A stretch of 64,000 nt of DNA from Paracoccaceae bacterium (lineage in GTDB: Bacteria > Pseudomonadota > Alphaproteobacteria > Rhodobacterales > Rhodobacteraceae): positions 108,658 through 172,657 of the forward strand of contig JAQWSE010000001.1 in assembly GCA_029243395.1 (NCBI GenBank), read 5' to 3'. The notes below the pieces were generated by a model, which searched no databases, was not told the origin of the DNA, and saw only the letters and a program-made list of their open reading frames with translations. The first letter of the stretch is position 1, and each line of letters starts with the position of its first letter. This document shows, in pieces, positions 9,179-19,700 of the stretch. The position numbers and the translations under genes are program-made.

Positions 9179-9541
9179 TTAATTTGTCAGAATCGGAAAA
9201 AGTAAAGCACCTGCACTTCGAGATCCTGATATGGTCACATTATATGCTCTGCATGCTACGGACGTTGAATATATTTCAGGAACAATTGCATGCTTTTTAA
9301 GAGTATTTATGAGAGTTTGGGGAATAGATTGATGATGTTTCCCAGTCCCTATGAATAAGATCTCCATCGTGAACACATCTTTCTGAAGAAACAATAAATC
9401 GCTAAACCCTTGCCATGGCATTACAATGCTGGAAAAAACAAAAATGCCCCCGCAAATTTTTTTTCCACCAACTCGAAAGTAATTTTCCCCATAAGCCTGA
9501 ATTGGATTAGCTCCTTCAAATTGCGTTTCTGAAAAAAGCAT
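9179..9541 (-). CDS. Mth938/NDUFAF3-like domain protein (DUF498)
   Basis: A 120-residue protein of the Mth938 fold. The family signature is visible in order: INAYGENYFRVGG-like IQAYGENYFRVGGKKI, a central LFIGTGKHHQSIPQTL loop, and IVPEIYSTSVACRAYN. The eukaryotic relative NDUFAF3 is a complex I assembly factor; the bacterial role is not established. In alphaproteobacteria it commonly sits directly after secF, as here (12 bp gap). Start ATG with AGG six bases upstream. Confidence 0.82.
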   Translation of the reverse strand: MLFSETQFEGANPIQAYGENYFRVGGKKICGGIFVFSSIVMPWQGFSDLLFLQKDVFTMEILFIGTGKHHQSIPQTLINTLKKHAIVPEIYSTSVACRAYNVTISGSRSAGALLFPILTN

Positions 9542-9552
9542 TACAAACCTAT

Positions 9553-10536
9553 CTATTGATCGAAGTTTCCAAAATTGGTTCCTGCACCTCCAGATTCAGA
9601 TGAAGACCAATCCCTTTTTACTCCTAATCTCAAAAGAACTGCAGAGGCTATAAAAATAGAAGAATATGTTCCTATCAAGACACCCCATATCATTGCGAAT
9701 GTGAACCCTCGAATTACTTCTCCTCCCAATATGTACAAAGCTAAAAGTGCTAGAAGAGTTGTCACTGAAGTCATAATCGTTCTACTCAAAGTGTCATTGA
9801 TCGACTTATTCAGTAAATCGATAAGAGCTATTGATTGAAATTGTTTCAGATTTTCCCTAATTCGATCAAAAACTATAACAGTATCATTTAGCGAATAACC
9901 CACGATAGTCAGTAAAGCAGCTATTATGGAGAGATTAAATTCCAAACCAATGATTGAAAAAATGCCTATAGTTATTATTACGTCATGAAGTAAAGCCAGC
10001 ACTGCTCCAAGCGAAAATTGCCACTCAAATCTTATCCATATATAGAAAAGGACAGATAAAACTGCTAAACATACCGCTAATATTGCCTTGCGGACTAATT
10101 CTCCAGAAACTTTTGAGCCTACACTTTCAGTCTGTAAAAAGGAAACTGATTTTAGCGCATCTTGCATTGTTTGCTTCACATGAATTATCATTTGATTTTG
10201 AACTTCCTCATTTCCCTCCTGTTGCTCGATTTTAATTAGGTAAAGTTGGTTATCTGCTGGACCAACCAGAACTGTTGCTGGATCTGAAACTTCGGTAACA
10301 GTACTATCTCCAATATTTAATTCATTTAATGCTTTTCGTATTTCAATGATGGAAGTCTCATCGGATGCCTTGATCATAAGCATTGTTCCACCGCGAAAAT
10401 CGATTCCATAATTTAAGCCATTGATGAGGTAAAAAGTTAAAGACCCAATCACGGCAAGTATAGAAAACCATATAGCCATACTTGATATGCCAAAAAACTT
10501 AATAGAAGTATTACTTGGAACTAACCTAAGTCTCAT
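9553..10536 (-). CDS. secF: Protein translocase subunit SecF
   Basis: Inner-membrane SecF, which with SecD and YajC uses the proton gradient to help proteins complete export through SecYEG. The 327 residues show the first helix near 20-40, the GIDFRGGTML motif at about 45-54, a periplasmic domain, and five C-terminal helices with GYSLNDTVIVFDRIREN, the SecF counterpart of the SecD helix-4 motif. Start ATG with AGGA seven bases upstream. It lies 10 bp after secD in the run yajC-secD-secF-Mth938. Confidence 0.96.
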   Translation of the reverse strand: MRLRLVPSNTSIKFFGISSMAIWFSILAVIGSLTFYLINGLNYGIDFRGGTMLMIKASDETSIIEIRKALNELNIGDSTVTEVSDPATVLVGPADNQLYLIKIEQQEGNEEVQNQMIIHVKQTMQDALKSVSFLQTESVGSKVSGELVRKAILAVCLAVLSVLFYIWIRFEWQFSLGAVLALLHDVIITIGIFSIIGLEFNLSIIAALLTIVGYSLNDTVIVFDRIRENLKQFQSIALIDLLNKSINDTLSRTIMTSVTTLLALLALYILGGEVIRGFTFAMIWGVLIGTYSSIFIASAVLLRLGVKRDWSSSESGGAGTNFGNFDQ

Positions 10537-10546
10537 TCTTTATTCC

Positions 10547-12199
10547 TCACACTTCCAGTTTTTTTGGTTTAGTAAAGCCTACATAGACAGACACTAACAA
10601 CCTTGTCAAAAAAACAGCGGTAAAGACAGAAGTAATTATCCCTATTCCTAATGTAACTGAAAACCCTCTTATAGGGCCGGAACCCAAAGTAAATAATATT
10701 AAAGCGGCAATAAATGTTGTCACATTTGCATCAATAATAGAGGTTAAAGCCTTTTCATACCCCATTTCTATAGCTCTGAAGATACTCTTATTAATATTCA
10801 ACTCTTCCTTTATGCGTTCAAATATAAGCACGTTGGCATCTACGGCCATTCCTATAGTCAAAACTATGCCTGCTATTCCAGGAAGAGTAAGGGTTGCATT
10901 CATGCTAGCCATTACTGAAAAAATTAGAGCAATATTAACTATTAAACCAATATTAGCAAAAAGCCCGAATAGCCCATAAGTTAAAAACATGAATATCAGT
11001 ATTAATAACCCTGCGATGATAGCTGCAATTTTTCCTGATTGTATGCTATCTGCTCCAAGTTCAGGACCCACGGTTCTTTGTTCAAGAACCCTAATTGATG
11101 CAGGCAAGGCTCCTGCCCTTAAGAGGATTGCCAACCTATTGCTTTCATCTACCGTGAAACTTCCCGTTATAATTCCAGATCCTCCTGGAATATGACTCTG
11201 AATTACAGGGGCTGAAATTACTTCTGAATCCAGAACAATTGCAAAAGGATTGCCGACATTTTCCTTGGTATATTCTCCAAACTTTCTGCCTCCCACAGGA
11301 TTAAATTGGAAGGACACAGCAGGTCTGTTGTTTTGATCAAAGGAAGGTTGAGCATTTGTTAACTGCGCCCCAGTCACAACGCTTTCTTTCTCCAATGAAA
11401 AACATTGGGCTGGATTTTCTATAGACGGGAGAACAATGGAATTCATATTAACCTTCTTGCTGCAAGAAAAGTTACCACTTATGACAGGGTGAAACGTTAG
11501 CTTGGCTGTTTTCCCTATTAAACTCAATAACTCCTCAGCAGATCCCAATCCAGGTACTTGGATCAAGATTCTTCTTTCCCCTTGTCTTTGTATAGTTGGT
11601 TCCCTCGTGCCGGCTTCATCAACTCTTCTGCGTACTATTTCAAGAGATTGCTCCATAGTTTGTTTATCAATTTTCTTCCTTTCGCCTTCGCTTAATGAAA
11701 TCTTGATCGTCTTTTCATCCTTTGACGAAAATTCTAAAATACCGGCTCCAAGGGATTTACTTTCTCTTCTAACCAAAGCTATAGCTTCTTCTAATCCTTC
11801 CTTTTCCCCAATCCTGATTAACAACTCATTAAAGCCCCCAGAAACCTGCTTGATTGTTCCCACAGAATTTCTAATAGTTCTGAGGTGCTTTCTCATTTGA
11901 GGCCAGTAAGAAACAAGTCTCTCAGAATAAACTTCCTCAAGACTCACTTCAACTAAAACATGTGCTCCTCCTCGGAGATCCAAACCAAGGTTGACTATCC
12001 TTGATGGTGCCCAATAATACCATGTGGATGTGTCCGCAATTGAAAGTTCATTTTCAGACATTTGACCAAGCTCTATCTGGGCTTGGATATCATTATACTT
12101 TTCAACTTTTGAATAAAAAAAGTGTGGAATAACACTATAAAAGCCCCAAATACAGGGTATGAGAATTATTAATATTTTCCACCAAGGAAATCTCAGCAT
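10547..12199 (-). CDS. secD: Protein translocase subunit SecD
   Basis: SecD partner of SecF. The 550 residues include an N-terminal helix (about 8-26), the LGLDLRGGAHVLVEV motif near 72-86, the large periplasmic P1 region with RRVDEAGTREPTIQRQG, and six helices in total, with GMAVDANVLIFERIKEEL in the fourth-helix position. The aspartate in that motif is part of the proposed proton path. The start is an ATG; the nearest purine-rich stretch (AAAGGG) is about 13 bases away. It follows yajC by about 44 bp. Confidence 0.96.
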   Translation of the reverse strand: MLRFPWWKILIILIPCIWGFYSVIPHFFYSKVEKYNDIQAQIELGQMSENELSIADTSTWYYWAPSRIVNLGLDLRGGAHVLVEVSLEEVYSERLVSYWPQMRKHLRTIRNSVGTIKQVSGGFNELLIRIGEKEGLEEAIALVRRESKSLGAGILEFSSKDEKTIKISLSEGERKKIDKQTMEQSLEIVRRRVDEAGTREPTIQRQGERRILIQVPGLGSAEELLSLIGKTAKLTFHPVISGNFSCSKKVNMNSIVLPSIENPAQCFSLEKESVVTGAQLTNAQPSFDQNNRPAVSFQFNPVGGRKFGEYTKENVGNPFAIVLDSEVISAPVIQSHIPGGSGIITGSFTVDESNRLAILLRAGALPASIRVLEQRTVGPELGADSIQSGKIAAIIAGLLILIFMFLTYGLFGLFANIGLIVNIALIFSVMASMNATLTLPGIAGIVLTIGMAVDANVLIFERIKEELNINKSIFRAIEMGYEKALTSIIDANVTTFIAALILFTLGSGPIRGFSVTLGIGIITSVFTAVFLTRLLVSVYVGFTKPKKLEV

Positions 12200-12243
12200 G
12201 TTATTAGATTACCCTTTATTGTAAAATAGAAGTTTAACTATTT

Positions 12244-12558
12244 TTATGTCTTGTTAAGCACATTCACTATTGTCGACTTCATGACTCTGACTTTTGTATT
12301 TGAAGCAATCTCAACCTCAATTTCAGATTCATCTTTCACTTTAGTGACCTTACCTATTATACCACCTTGAGTCAGAATTTGATCCCCACGCTTCAATGCA
12401 ATTACCATCTGTTTATGTTCTTTTGCCTTTTTCTGCTGAGGTCTAATAATTATAAAATACATGATCGCAAAAATCAGCAACAATGGGATCAAAGAACCAA
12501 AGGTTGATCCAAAGCCACCAGATCCAGAAGCCTGAGCATATGCAGGGGTGAAAAACAT
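12244..12558 (-). CDS. yajC: Preprotein translocase accessory subunit YajC
   Basis: Small single-helix membrane protein of the SecDF-YajC complex. In 104 residues it shows the typical order: short N-terminus, one membrane helix (about 22-40) ending in IIRPQQKKAKEH, then a small soluble domain with KRGDQILTQGGIIGKVTKV. Start ATG with GAGAGG six bases upstream. It is the first gene of the sec run. Confidence 0.95.
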   Translation of the reverse strand: MFFTPAYAQASGSGGFGSTFGSLIPLLLIFAIMYFIIIRPQQKKAKEHKQMVIALKRGDQILTQGGIIGKVTKVKDESEIEVEIASNTKVRVMKSTIVNVLNKT

Positions 12559-12716
12559 AGGATACCTCTCAAATTATTTCAATAAAGTTCTGTTTGTTAA
12601 GGCTAGTCATAGTCAATTTTAAATACTTCTCAACCAACTAACCCGATATTAACTATGTAAAAGCATTTAATCGGTCAAGAGAAATAATGGTCAATTTATC
12701 TAAACTCAGGTTGAAA

Positions 12717-13064
12717 CTAGTTTTCCTGAGCTGAACTAAAGACATTTGAAAATGCCGTAACCTCTTCCAATGTTAACTTCAAAGCCTGTTGTCTCAGGTG
12801 ACTCCCTTTCAACTTCAACGTTGGATTATCGGTTATTTCTCCTGGCAATGGCTTCCATTCTAAAACCAAATTACCTTTTTTTAACTTGGCTGGTAAAGTC
12901 AATCCATAGCGGTTAGCCAATTTTTCAAATTCAACTCTTAAGTCCTCTATATTACTGACTTCAAACCCTTTAGGAAAAACAACGTCCCCAAGAGCTTCTT
13001 CCAAATATTTTTCTCCACCGATCAAATATTCTAGAAACGAAATTTGAATAGGTTCATCTTTCAT
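12717..13064 (-). CDS. Hypothetical protein, 115 residues
   Basis: Not recognised. The product is soluble, without signal peptide or membrane helix, and has an N-terminal segment rich in Glu/Leu and Phe (EPIQISFLEYLIGGEKYLEEALG), cut short here to note only its amphipathic look. GGAG lies 11 bases before the ATG, which supports translation. A 7-bp inverted repeat (13102-13108 with 13124-13130) lies 38-66 bp upstream and could be an operator. It stands alone between yajC and two other small unknown genes. Confidence 0.6.
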   Translation of the reverse strand: MKDEPIQISFLEYLIGGEKYLEEALGDVVFPKGFEVSNIEDLRVEFEKLANRYGLTLPAKLKKGNLVLEWKPLPGEITDNPTLKLKGSHLRQQALKLTLEEVTAFSNVFSSAQEN

Positions 13065-13276
13065 CTTTCAATATTCTCCGCTTGTAATATATGCCATAGA
13101 CAGTTACCACTACAACTATATTTGGTAACTCACTATTTGTAAAACACCAATGATTGTATTTCCATTAAATTTGGCCACATTTTAGATTTTTTCTGAAATT
13201 CTCAATTTTAACCATGTTGATGATTTATAATGTAGGTAATTGATTAAGGTGAATACTCTTTTTCACATTAGAATAT

Positions 13277-13597
13277 CTATTTATAGCAAAGAACTAATCT
13301 ACTCTCATTTTGATACCCAAAAAAACATTCCACCGAAGCGGTGCCTAACATTATCTTAATTTGTGATAATTCTTTAAAGTCAATGTTTTTATTTTTCAGA
13401 ATTACTTCCTTCTTCGCATTTCTCACAATAGATTGACGCGTTAGCAAAACCTGATCATCAATTCTTGTTTCTGCCAAAGCCATTGACCCAACCACAAATG
13501 ATAAACTGAAAAAAGTTATTAATCTTGACAACGTCTTTATTGTCGCTTTGTCAATTTTCCAATCAAATTTTAATGCCAATTTAACCACTATGAGCAA
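13277..13597 (-). CDS. Hypothetical secreted protein, about 100 residues
   Basis: Not recognised. The open frame begins at a TTG (13597). A better signal peptide starts at a TTG at 13531 and reads SRLITFFSLSFVVGSMALA, with likely cleavage before ETR. No strong Shine-Dalgarno marks either start, so the true start is uncertain. The mature part is small and basic and ends with two cysteines in VECFFGYQNESRLVLCYK that could form a disulfide. A periplasmic location is inferred from the signal peptide. Confidence 0.5.
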   Translation of the reverse strand: MLIVVKLALKFDWKIDKATIKTLSRLITFFSLSFVVGSMALAETRIDDQVLLTRQSIVRNAKKEVILKNKNIDFKELSQIKIMLGTASVECFFGYQNESRLVLCYK

Positions 13598-13622
13598 TAC
13601 CCATTCTATGTAATCAAGATAT

Positions 13623-13985
13623 TTAATTCGTCAATCTACATTTACTAAACCAAAACCAACGTCGATCAATATATGGAAAATAAACAGCCACTCGAAATGA
13701 AGTATCAGTGATGGGTGAAGCGGTAACCAGAGTTCCATTAGGAGTCACAAACAAATCATAATTAGGTAAACTATATGATAATTGAGAAAACTTTGGTACT
13801 CCCTCAGGTAATCCAGAACCACTTCTAAAAACTAATGCCCCACCATCTAAGGAAGCTGTAAAGGGGTTTTTTTCCTTCAAAAGGGTAAGAGTATTTGTCC
13901 ATGGATCGCACAGATAACTCCCTGCAAGCACTCGATCGAGGGCGCAGAAGTATAAGAATGAAATCATGAGAACTAAAATTTTCAT
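13623..13985 (-). CDS. Hypothetical secreted protein, 120 residues
   Basis: Not recognised. The open frame extends upstream to 14105, but the ATG at 13985 gives a clean signal peptide (MKILVLMISFLYFCALDRVLA, cut after ALA/VLA) and avoids overlapping the divergent ligase gene, so it is preferred. The mature part has two cysteines, one near its start (YLCDPW) and one near its end (FSKCRL), possibly a disulfide, and aromatic motifs such as YFPYIDRRWFWF. It lies 25 bp downstream of nothing on its own strand and is divergent from the acyl-CoA ligase. Confidence 0.55.
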   Translation of the reverse strand: MKILVLMISFLYFCALDRVLAGSYLCDPWTNTLTLLKEKNPFTASLDGGALVFRSGSGLPEGVPKFSQLSYSLPNYDLFVTPNGTLVTASPITDTSFRVAVYFPYIDRRWFWFSKCRLTN

Positions 13986-14099
13986 TGTTTTTAACGGCAA
14001 TAGTATTATCACAATACGATAAAAGTGTTCGGGTAATTTGTAAATAGATGACAAAATAGATGGCGTTACCTGATAAATTGTGTTGGAATTTAAATTATC

Positions 14100-15611
14100 A
14101 TGCATGAATTACTCTTAAAGCACATCAACCTAAATGATGAAATAGCACTAGAGGCTCCCAACAGAATTCCCCTGTCATATCGCGAACTAAATGGAACCAT
14201 CATAAGTCTTAAGAATACCTTTGAAAAACTATCAATTAATCCCTTAGATCCTATTGCTATAGTTTTACCTAATGGACCTGACTTAGGAGCTCTATTTCTC
14301 GCCACTGCCTGTTTTGGAATAGCCGCCCCTTTGAACCCTAACTATAGCAAAAAGGAGTTTTTATTTTTTTTAAAAGATTTGAGAGCTAAAGTCCTAGTAG
14401 TTGACCCTAAGCTCAAATCGACTGCTTCTTCAGCCGCTAAGGAATTGGGAATCCCAATACTTGAATTGTTTCCCAATGAAAAAGCTGGGAGCTTTACTCT
14501 TAAGAAGAACTCAAATTTTCTTCAGAACCAAATTCAAAATGAACCATTTGAGTCGATGTCTTCGCTTTTACTCCATACATCAGGAACAACTTCTAAACCG
14601 AAATTAGTTCAACTGACTGCAAAAAACCTTGTTCAGTCAGCATTAAACATTGGAGAAACTCTACAGTTAAGTGAAAGGGACAGCTGCTTAAACATAATGC
14701 CTCTATTTCATATCCACGGCCTAGTAGCCGTTCTTCTAGCATCCATATTTTCTAATAGCAGATTAATATGCCCTCCTGGCTTTAATGCTCTAACATTTTT
14801 TAGCTTTCTTAATAAATACAAGCCTACTTGGTATAGCGGGGTACCAACCATGCACCAAGCCATACTGCAGCGTTCTAAAAGAAACCAAGACGTCATAAAT
14901 GAAAATCCATTGAGATTCATTCGCTCTTCATCAGCGGCACTACCAAAACCTGTCTTAAAAAAATTGGAAACTACATTTCAATGTCCTATAGTAGAAGCAT
15001 ATGGTATGACGGAAGCATCTCATCAGATAGCATCCAATCCTTTACCACCAAAATCACGTAAAGCAGGAACTGTCGGCATAGCTGCAGGTCCACAAATTAA
15101 GATTATTGAAAACAATGGAAATGAGATGCCCGCTAACTGTGTTGGTGAAATAGTGATCAAAGGAAATAACGTTATCAATTGTTACGCCAATAACCCTGAA
15201 GCGAACCATAGCTCATTCCATGAAGGCTGGTTTAGAACTGGGGATTTAGGATCTATTGATGAAGACGGTTACCTCACAATCTCTGGTCGAATTAAGGAAA
15301 TAATAAATAAAGGAGGAGAAAAGATATCACCCAAAGAAATAGATGATATCCTGCAAGAAATGCCTGCTATTGAACAAGTAGTATGCTTTGCTATAGGTGA
15401 CAGTGCGTATGGAGAAGACATTGGCTGTGCCATCGTGTTAGTCCCTGGGATGAGCTTGACTGAAGAGGAAATTGTTACACATGCTTCAAAATTCCTTGCA
15501 AGATTTAAAATACCAAGAAAATTTTTCTTCCTTAGTGAAATCCCTGTAGGCCCTACTGGAAAATTACAAAGGATAGGTTTAGCAAAAACACTCGGTTTAG
15601 AAGATGAATGA
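14100..15611 (+). CDS. AMP-forming acyl-CoA ligase, Pcs60/AAE3 (oxalyl-CoA synthetase)-like
   Basis: An ANL-superfamily enzyme (503 residues) that would activate a carboxylic acid with ATP and join it to CoA. The usual motifs are present: P-loop LLHTSGTTSKPKLV near 156-169, MPLFHIHG near 200, YGMTEASHQ near 300, GWFRTGDLG near 377, KEIINKGGEKISP near 398-410, and PTGKLQR with the catalytic lysine near 485. The N-terminal pattern APLNPNYSKKEFLFFLKDL and the YGMTEASHQIASNPLPP segment resemble the yeast Pcs60/plant AAE3 group, whose known substrate is oxalate; this substrate is inference. The stop overlaps the next gene by 8 bp, so both form one operon. Confidence 0.88.
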   Translation: MHELLLKHINLNDEIALEAPNRIPLSYRELNGTIISLKNTFEKLSINPLDPIAIVLPNGPDLGALFLATACFGIAAPLNPNYSKKEFLFFLKDLRAKVLVVDPKLKSTASSAAKELGIPILELFPNEKAGSFTLKKNSNFLQNQIQNEPFESMSSLLLHTSGTTSKPKLVQLTAKNLVQSALNIGETLQLSERDSCLNIMPLFHIHGLVAVLLASIFSNSRLICPPGFNALTFFSFLNKYKPTWYSGVPTMHQAILQRSKRNQDVINENPLRFIRSSSAALPKPVLKKLETTFQCPIVEAYGMTEASHQIASNPLPPKSRKAGTVGIAAGPQIKIIENNGNEMPANCVGEIVIKGNNVINCYANNPEANHSSFHEGWFRTGDLGSIDEDGYLTISGRIKEIINKGGEKISPKEIDDILQEMPAIEQVVCFAIGDSAYGEDIGCAIVLVPGMSLTEEEIVTHASKFLARFKIPRKFFFLSEIPVGPTGKLQRIGLAKTLGLEDE

Positions 15612-16593
15612 GAATGATCCCCACTTCTGTATTTTTGGAGCTGGTGCGATCGGAGGATTAATAGCTGCCCACCTTTCTACCTCGGGATATAATACCTCTT
15701 GCGTTGCGAGAGGAAAAACACACGCCACTTTAATAGCAAACGGCATCCAAGTTTTGAGAGAAGAAAATGAAATCCATGCTAAACCTAAAATATATGAAAT
15801 TTCAGAAAAAATTCCTGAAATTGATTATCTTTTTATAACTCTGAAAGCTAATTCCCTCCCCTCAGTCGCTCAAGATATCTCAAGATTGATTTCGAAGAAA
15901 ACCACAATTGTTACTGGGATGAATGGGATCCCCCATTGGTATTTTAATGGCTTACTGTCAAAGTATGGTAATGTCAGAATTGAATCTGTAGATCCTAATG
16001 GCATAGTCTCGAAAGGTCTCCCACCAGAGAAAATAATCGGCTCAGTAATCTATCCTGCTGCTGAGTTAAAAGAACCTGGAGTTATAGACCATAAGAGCGG
16101 GTATAAAATCACTTTGGGAGAACCTGACGGTTCTCTTACAAATAGGATAGAAAACTTAGCGCTAGCCCTTAATAAATCTGGATTCAGATCACCTATTAGA
16201 AAAAATATTCGAGATGAAATCTGGATTAAGTTGTTGGGTAATATAGCATTTAACCCACTGTCAGCCTTAACCGGCGGTACTTTGGCAGATATATGTGCAA
16301 ATCCTGGAACTCGGGAGATTGTAGCTAATGTCATGATTGAAGCTAAAGCGATTGGGGAAAAATTAGGTGCCAAATTCCCAATATCTATTGAAAAAAGAAT
16401 AAAGGGAGCTGAAGCGGTAGGAAATCATAAAACATCAATGTTGCAAGATCTAGAAGCTCACCGTTCCATGGAAATAGATCCTATAGTAACTGCTGTACAG
16501 GAATTAGGAGAAATCACTACCACACCTACTAAGGTTCTAGACCTAGTAAGCAGTCTTTTAAAACAAAAAGCAGAACTTCTTGGATTAAATTAA
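15604..16593 (+). CDS. Ketopantoate reductase family protein (PanE/ApbA-like)
   Basis: A 329-residue NADPH-dependent 2-oxoacid reductase of the PanE family. The dinucleotide motif FGAGAIGG lies at 11-18, followed by SCVARGKTHATLIANG. The middle has KLLGNIAFNPLSALTGGTLADI, which carries the conserved Asn and the C-terminal helical domain signature. Many PanE paralogs are not in pantothenate synthesis. Here the overlap with an acyl-CoA ligase gene and the absence of panB or panC argue for another 2-keto acid substrate. Start ATG at 15604, inside the end of the upstream gene. Confidence 0.82.
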   Translation: MNENDPHFCIFGAGAIGGLIAAHLSTSGYNTSCVARGKTHATLIANGIQVLREENEIHAKPKIYEISEKIPEIDYLFITLKANSLPSVAQDISRLISKKTTIVTGMNGIPHWYFNGLLSKYGNVRIESVDPNGIVSKGLPPEKIIGSVIYPAAELKEPGVIDHKSGYKITLGEPDGSLTNRIENLALALNKSGFRSPIRKNIRDEIWIKLLGNIAFNPLSALTGGTLADICANPGTREIVANVMIEAKAIGEKLGAKFPISIEKRIKGAEAVGNHKTSMLQDLEAHRSMEIDPIVTAVQELGEITTTPTKVLDLVSSLLKQKAELLGLN

Positions 16594-16612
16594 TCTTTTT
16601 TTTCAATAACTT

Positions 16613-16642
16613 AAAAAAAAATAATTTTTTTTTGTTTTTTTT
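16613..16642 (+). terminator. A/T-only hairpin and T tract after the ligase-reductase operon
   Basis: Nine A (16613-16621), three bases, nine T (16625-16633), one G and eight T (16635-16642) could form an all-A:U stem followed by a U tract. It lies 20 bp after the reductase stop. Terminators in AT-rich genomes can look like this, but without G:C pairs the call is weak; it may simply be a homopolymer-rich spacer before the giant gene. Confidence 0.3.
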
Positions 16643-16731
16643 CTAAACATTTTATTTTTTCAGTCGTACTGGATACAAATTCAAGAAAAAGCTATTAGGT
16701 TGGCAACCTGCCTAAAGCTAGGGGTACACAA

Positions 16732-19700
16732 ATGGTAAAAATTTCATCCGCCACTGCGGTGATGGAGGCATACTATAAACTAACTCAGTCTCCATCACAA
16801 ATGGAAGAAGAGTTAAAAAACGAACTTAAGAATCCAACAAGTGACACATCTTCGCTAGATGACTTAACTGAATTGGTTGGAGCAATCAAAGACGAAGTAC
16901 AATTCTTAAACAAAGCAAAAGATACCTTTAACGAAATTTATAAGGTCCTTGAAGAGGCACATACTTACCTCAGCAACCTTAATCCAGATGAAATTACTGG
17001 ACAAGCTCAAATTTCTCTAAAATTTTATTTGGATGAAATGAATAACTATATTGGAAGGATTAGTGCAGCTGTTAGCAATGTAGATCAAAATAACTTCTCA
17101 AATAGGTTGATTGACTACATTAAGAAATTGACCGCGGTAGATTTGGGCAATATTCATGCAACCTTAAGTGACCATGAAGTACAAACAAAATCAAGGCTAC
17201 TTGGAGGAATAGACTCAAGCATTTCAACAACTGAAATCCTTGATGCTAAAAGTATTACGGTTGCTGGCCATTTAGGAAAACTCAATCTTTCCCAATTTAC
17301 CGGTGAGTCGGCGAAAACACTTGCGTCAGAAATCTCTCACCATGAACCTAAAACAGGTGTGGTAGTTGATGCAAGAAATACCTTATCCATTTCTGACCTA
17401 AGCGCAAACGGTACATTTACTTTTAAAATTACTAATACTAAAACCGGAAGCTCAGGGCATACTATTTCCGGAATAAATATCACAGATAATTCAGATCTTA
17501 CCCCACTATTTGATGCTATTAATTCGGCATACGGGAGCACAAACATTCGGGCTGAAATCAATGCGACCAAATCATTGGTTAGCATGATCGATGATACTGG
17601 TGACAACATAAACCTAACATCAATTAACGAGGCAAGTGGAGCTAAAACTTTTAATATATTTTCAGAATATAGAAAAAGTTCACGCGATGCAGCCCTAAGT
17701 GATGTTACGATGAACTTTGGGAGCGACACTGAACGAGCTGGGGGTTACATTGAATTCTACGGGCATGATAAACTCCGTGCTGAAGATATAGCGATAGCTA
17801 AAGAAGGTGTAGCTGTTACAACTTTAGGTGCTGTTTCTATTGTTGGAGATCAAATCAGTATTGGAACCGGAACCGATTCATCTCCAATTGGATATATCCA
17901 TTCAACTATTGATGGAGAAGATGGAGCCCGGCTTCGAATAAAATTTTATGAAACCGTATTTCCAAACGGTGATTTTGAGGCTGGTAATCTTGGAGACACA
18001 AGTCTTAGTGGTTGGTCAATAACTAATAATAAAGTACGATTAGGCGTGGATCAAATTGGTGGTTTGAATTCCCCTACAGATTCAACCTATCCAGATCCTA
18101 ATAGAGTTAGATCCATCTTCGACTTGGATTCATTAGATCCAACACCTGCGCCCGCAGGTGCAAATTCTTTTACCACTACTCTTGTAGATCAAACAACAGA
18201 CTCAAACGTAAATTCTAGCGGAGCTGATCCACATGACAGTAAGGTTGTAAGAATGAAGAGCATCTTGCAGTCACAGACTGGATTTGCAGTAATAAGAGGC
18301 CCTTATCTCGTTAGTGATAATCCACTTTATTTAAGATCAGGTGAAATTGTTTCGTTCGATTGGAAGGTTAAGGCTGGAGACGATGCTTATGATGCTTACG
18401 GCTATTTGGTTAACTCAGATACTAATGAATTTGTGACCATGTTGAATGAAACTGGATCTAGTGGAAGTGCTGAAACTAACTGGGCCAGCAAGAGTGTTGA
18501 TATTACTAAATCTGGGAACTATAAATTTGTATTTGCTTCAGGCTCATACGATTTCACTGGGGGAACCTGGATGGGAGCAAATCTTTATATAGACAACATA
18601 GCAATTACTCCGGGTCCAACCCTAGCAATAAATAATGAAACACTTGAGAAAATAGCTAATAAAATTACACTAAATAATGTCAATATGGATCTAGAAGATC
18701 AAGATCTTAATCCGCGAATCGAGGCGGCCATTGCTCCAATCGGAGCATCTGTTACCACCAAAGCGGTTGGGGATAGTCGCACCACTTCCTTAAGTTCTTC
18801 AGCTGGAGGCTTAAGTGGAACTCATACCATATCTGTTGCAGGCATTTATGACACGGTAGGTGAAAGTGTTGACACAAGGACGGTAACAATAGCAGCAAAT
18901 GCCTCTGCAAAACTCATTAGTGAACAACTTAATGCCCAGATTCCGCATACAAATGTTGGTTTTACGGCTAAAACTGGACTCGTGATTTCGGGAGCAGATG
19001 GAAATGATACCGTGTCATTCAAACTATCCAACAATAACGGTGGAACCGCGGACATTTCAGCTAGTATCACCACAAGTAACCTCAATAATCTTAAGACTCA
19101 GATCAATAACGCTACTGGGACAACAGGAATTGTCGCAGCAAACGGAGTCGTGGCCACAAATGATGATGGTGATGCTTTATGGACTTTGGGCAATGAAAGC
19201 CTGCTATTAACTCATGCATCTGGTGAAGACATCGTAATCGCTGAACTTGCGGGTATAGGATTAAATGTTCAGCCAGCAAATTACTCTGCCACCACCTATG
19301 AGGATGATACCACTCCCGTCACATTGCAAGCAGCCCGAAATCTAGTGGTTGTACCAAAAACCTCTGACCAAAGAGTTAAAATTACTACTGCTGCAAATTC
19401 CATTCAAGCTACCTACAGAGTAACTGGAACAAACCTTTCGGGAGGAGCCCAAACCCAAGATGTGACAGTCGCTCATAGTGCTACAGGACATACTAGCGGT
19501 AGTTTTGCAACTGTAACACAGGTTCAATTGATAAATGGTACCTCTGGAAGTACAAAAGTAGGAATTGGCTCCGATGATGATGCAATAGCTAGTTCCTCCC
19601 CTGTTAATCAATCTAATCTAGCAGTTAGCGGTGCGTTAGCTTCAGGGGGAACCGCATATTTAGAACAAGGTGAAATTGTTCAAATTCAAACAGGATCCGG

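Noticed and set aside
15604..16593. Assigning panE and pantothenate synthesis
   Set aside because: The family has many paralogs and no other pantothenate gene is present; the overlapping ligase suggests another role.
16640..16690. Possible flagellar sigma-28 promoter before the giant gene (TAAA, 15 bases, then GTCGTACT)
   Set aside because: The second half matches GCCGATAA at only a few positions, too weak to claim in AT-rich DNA.
19342..19611. Minus-strand frames inside the giant protein gene
   Set aside because: Low-complexity shadows of a biased coding sequence, without family features or ribosome sites.
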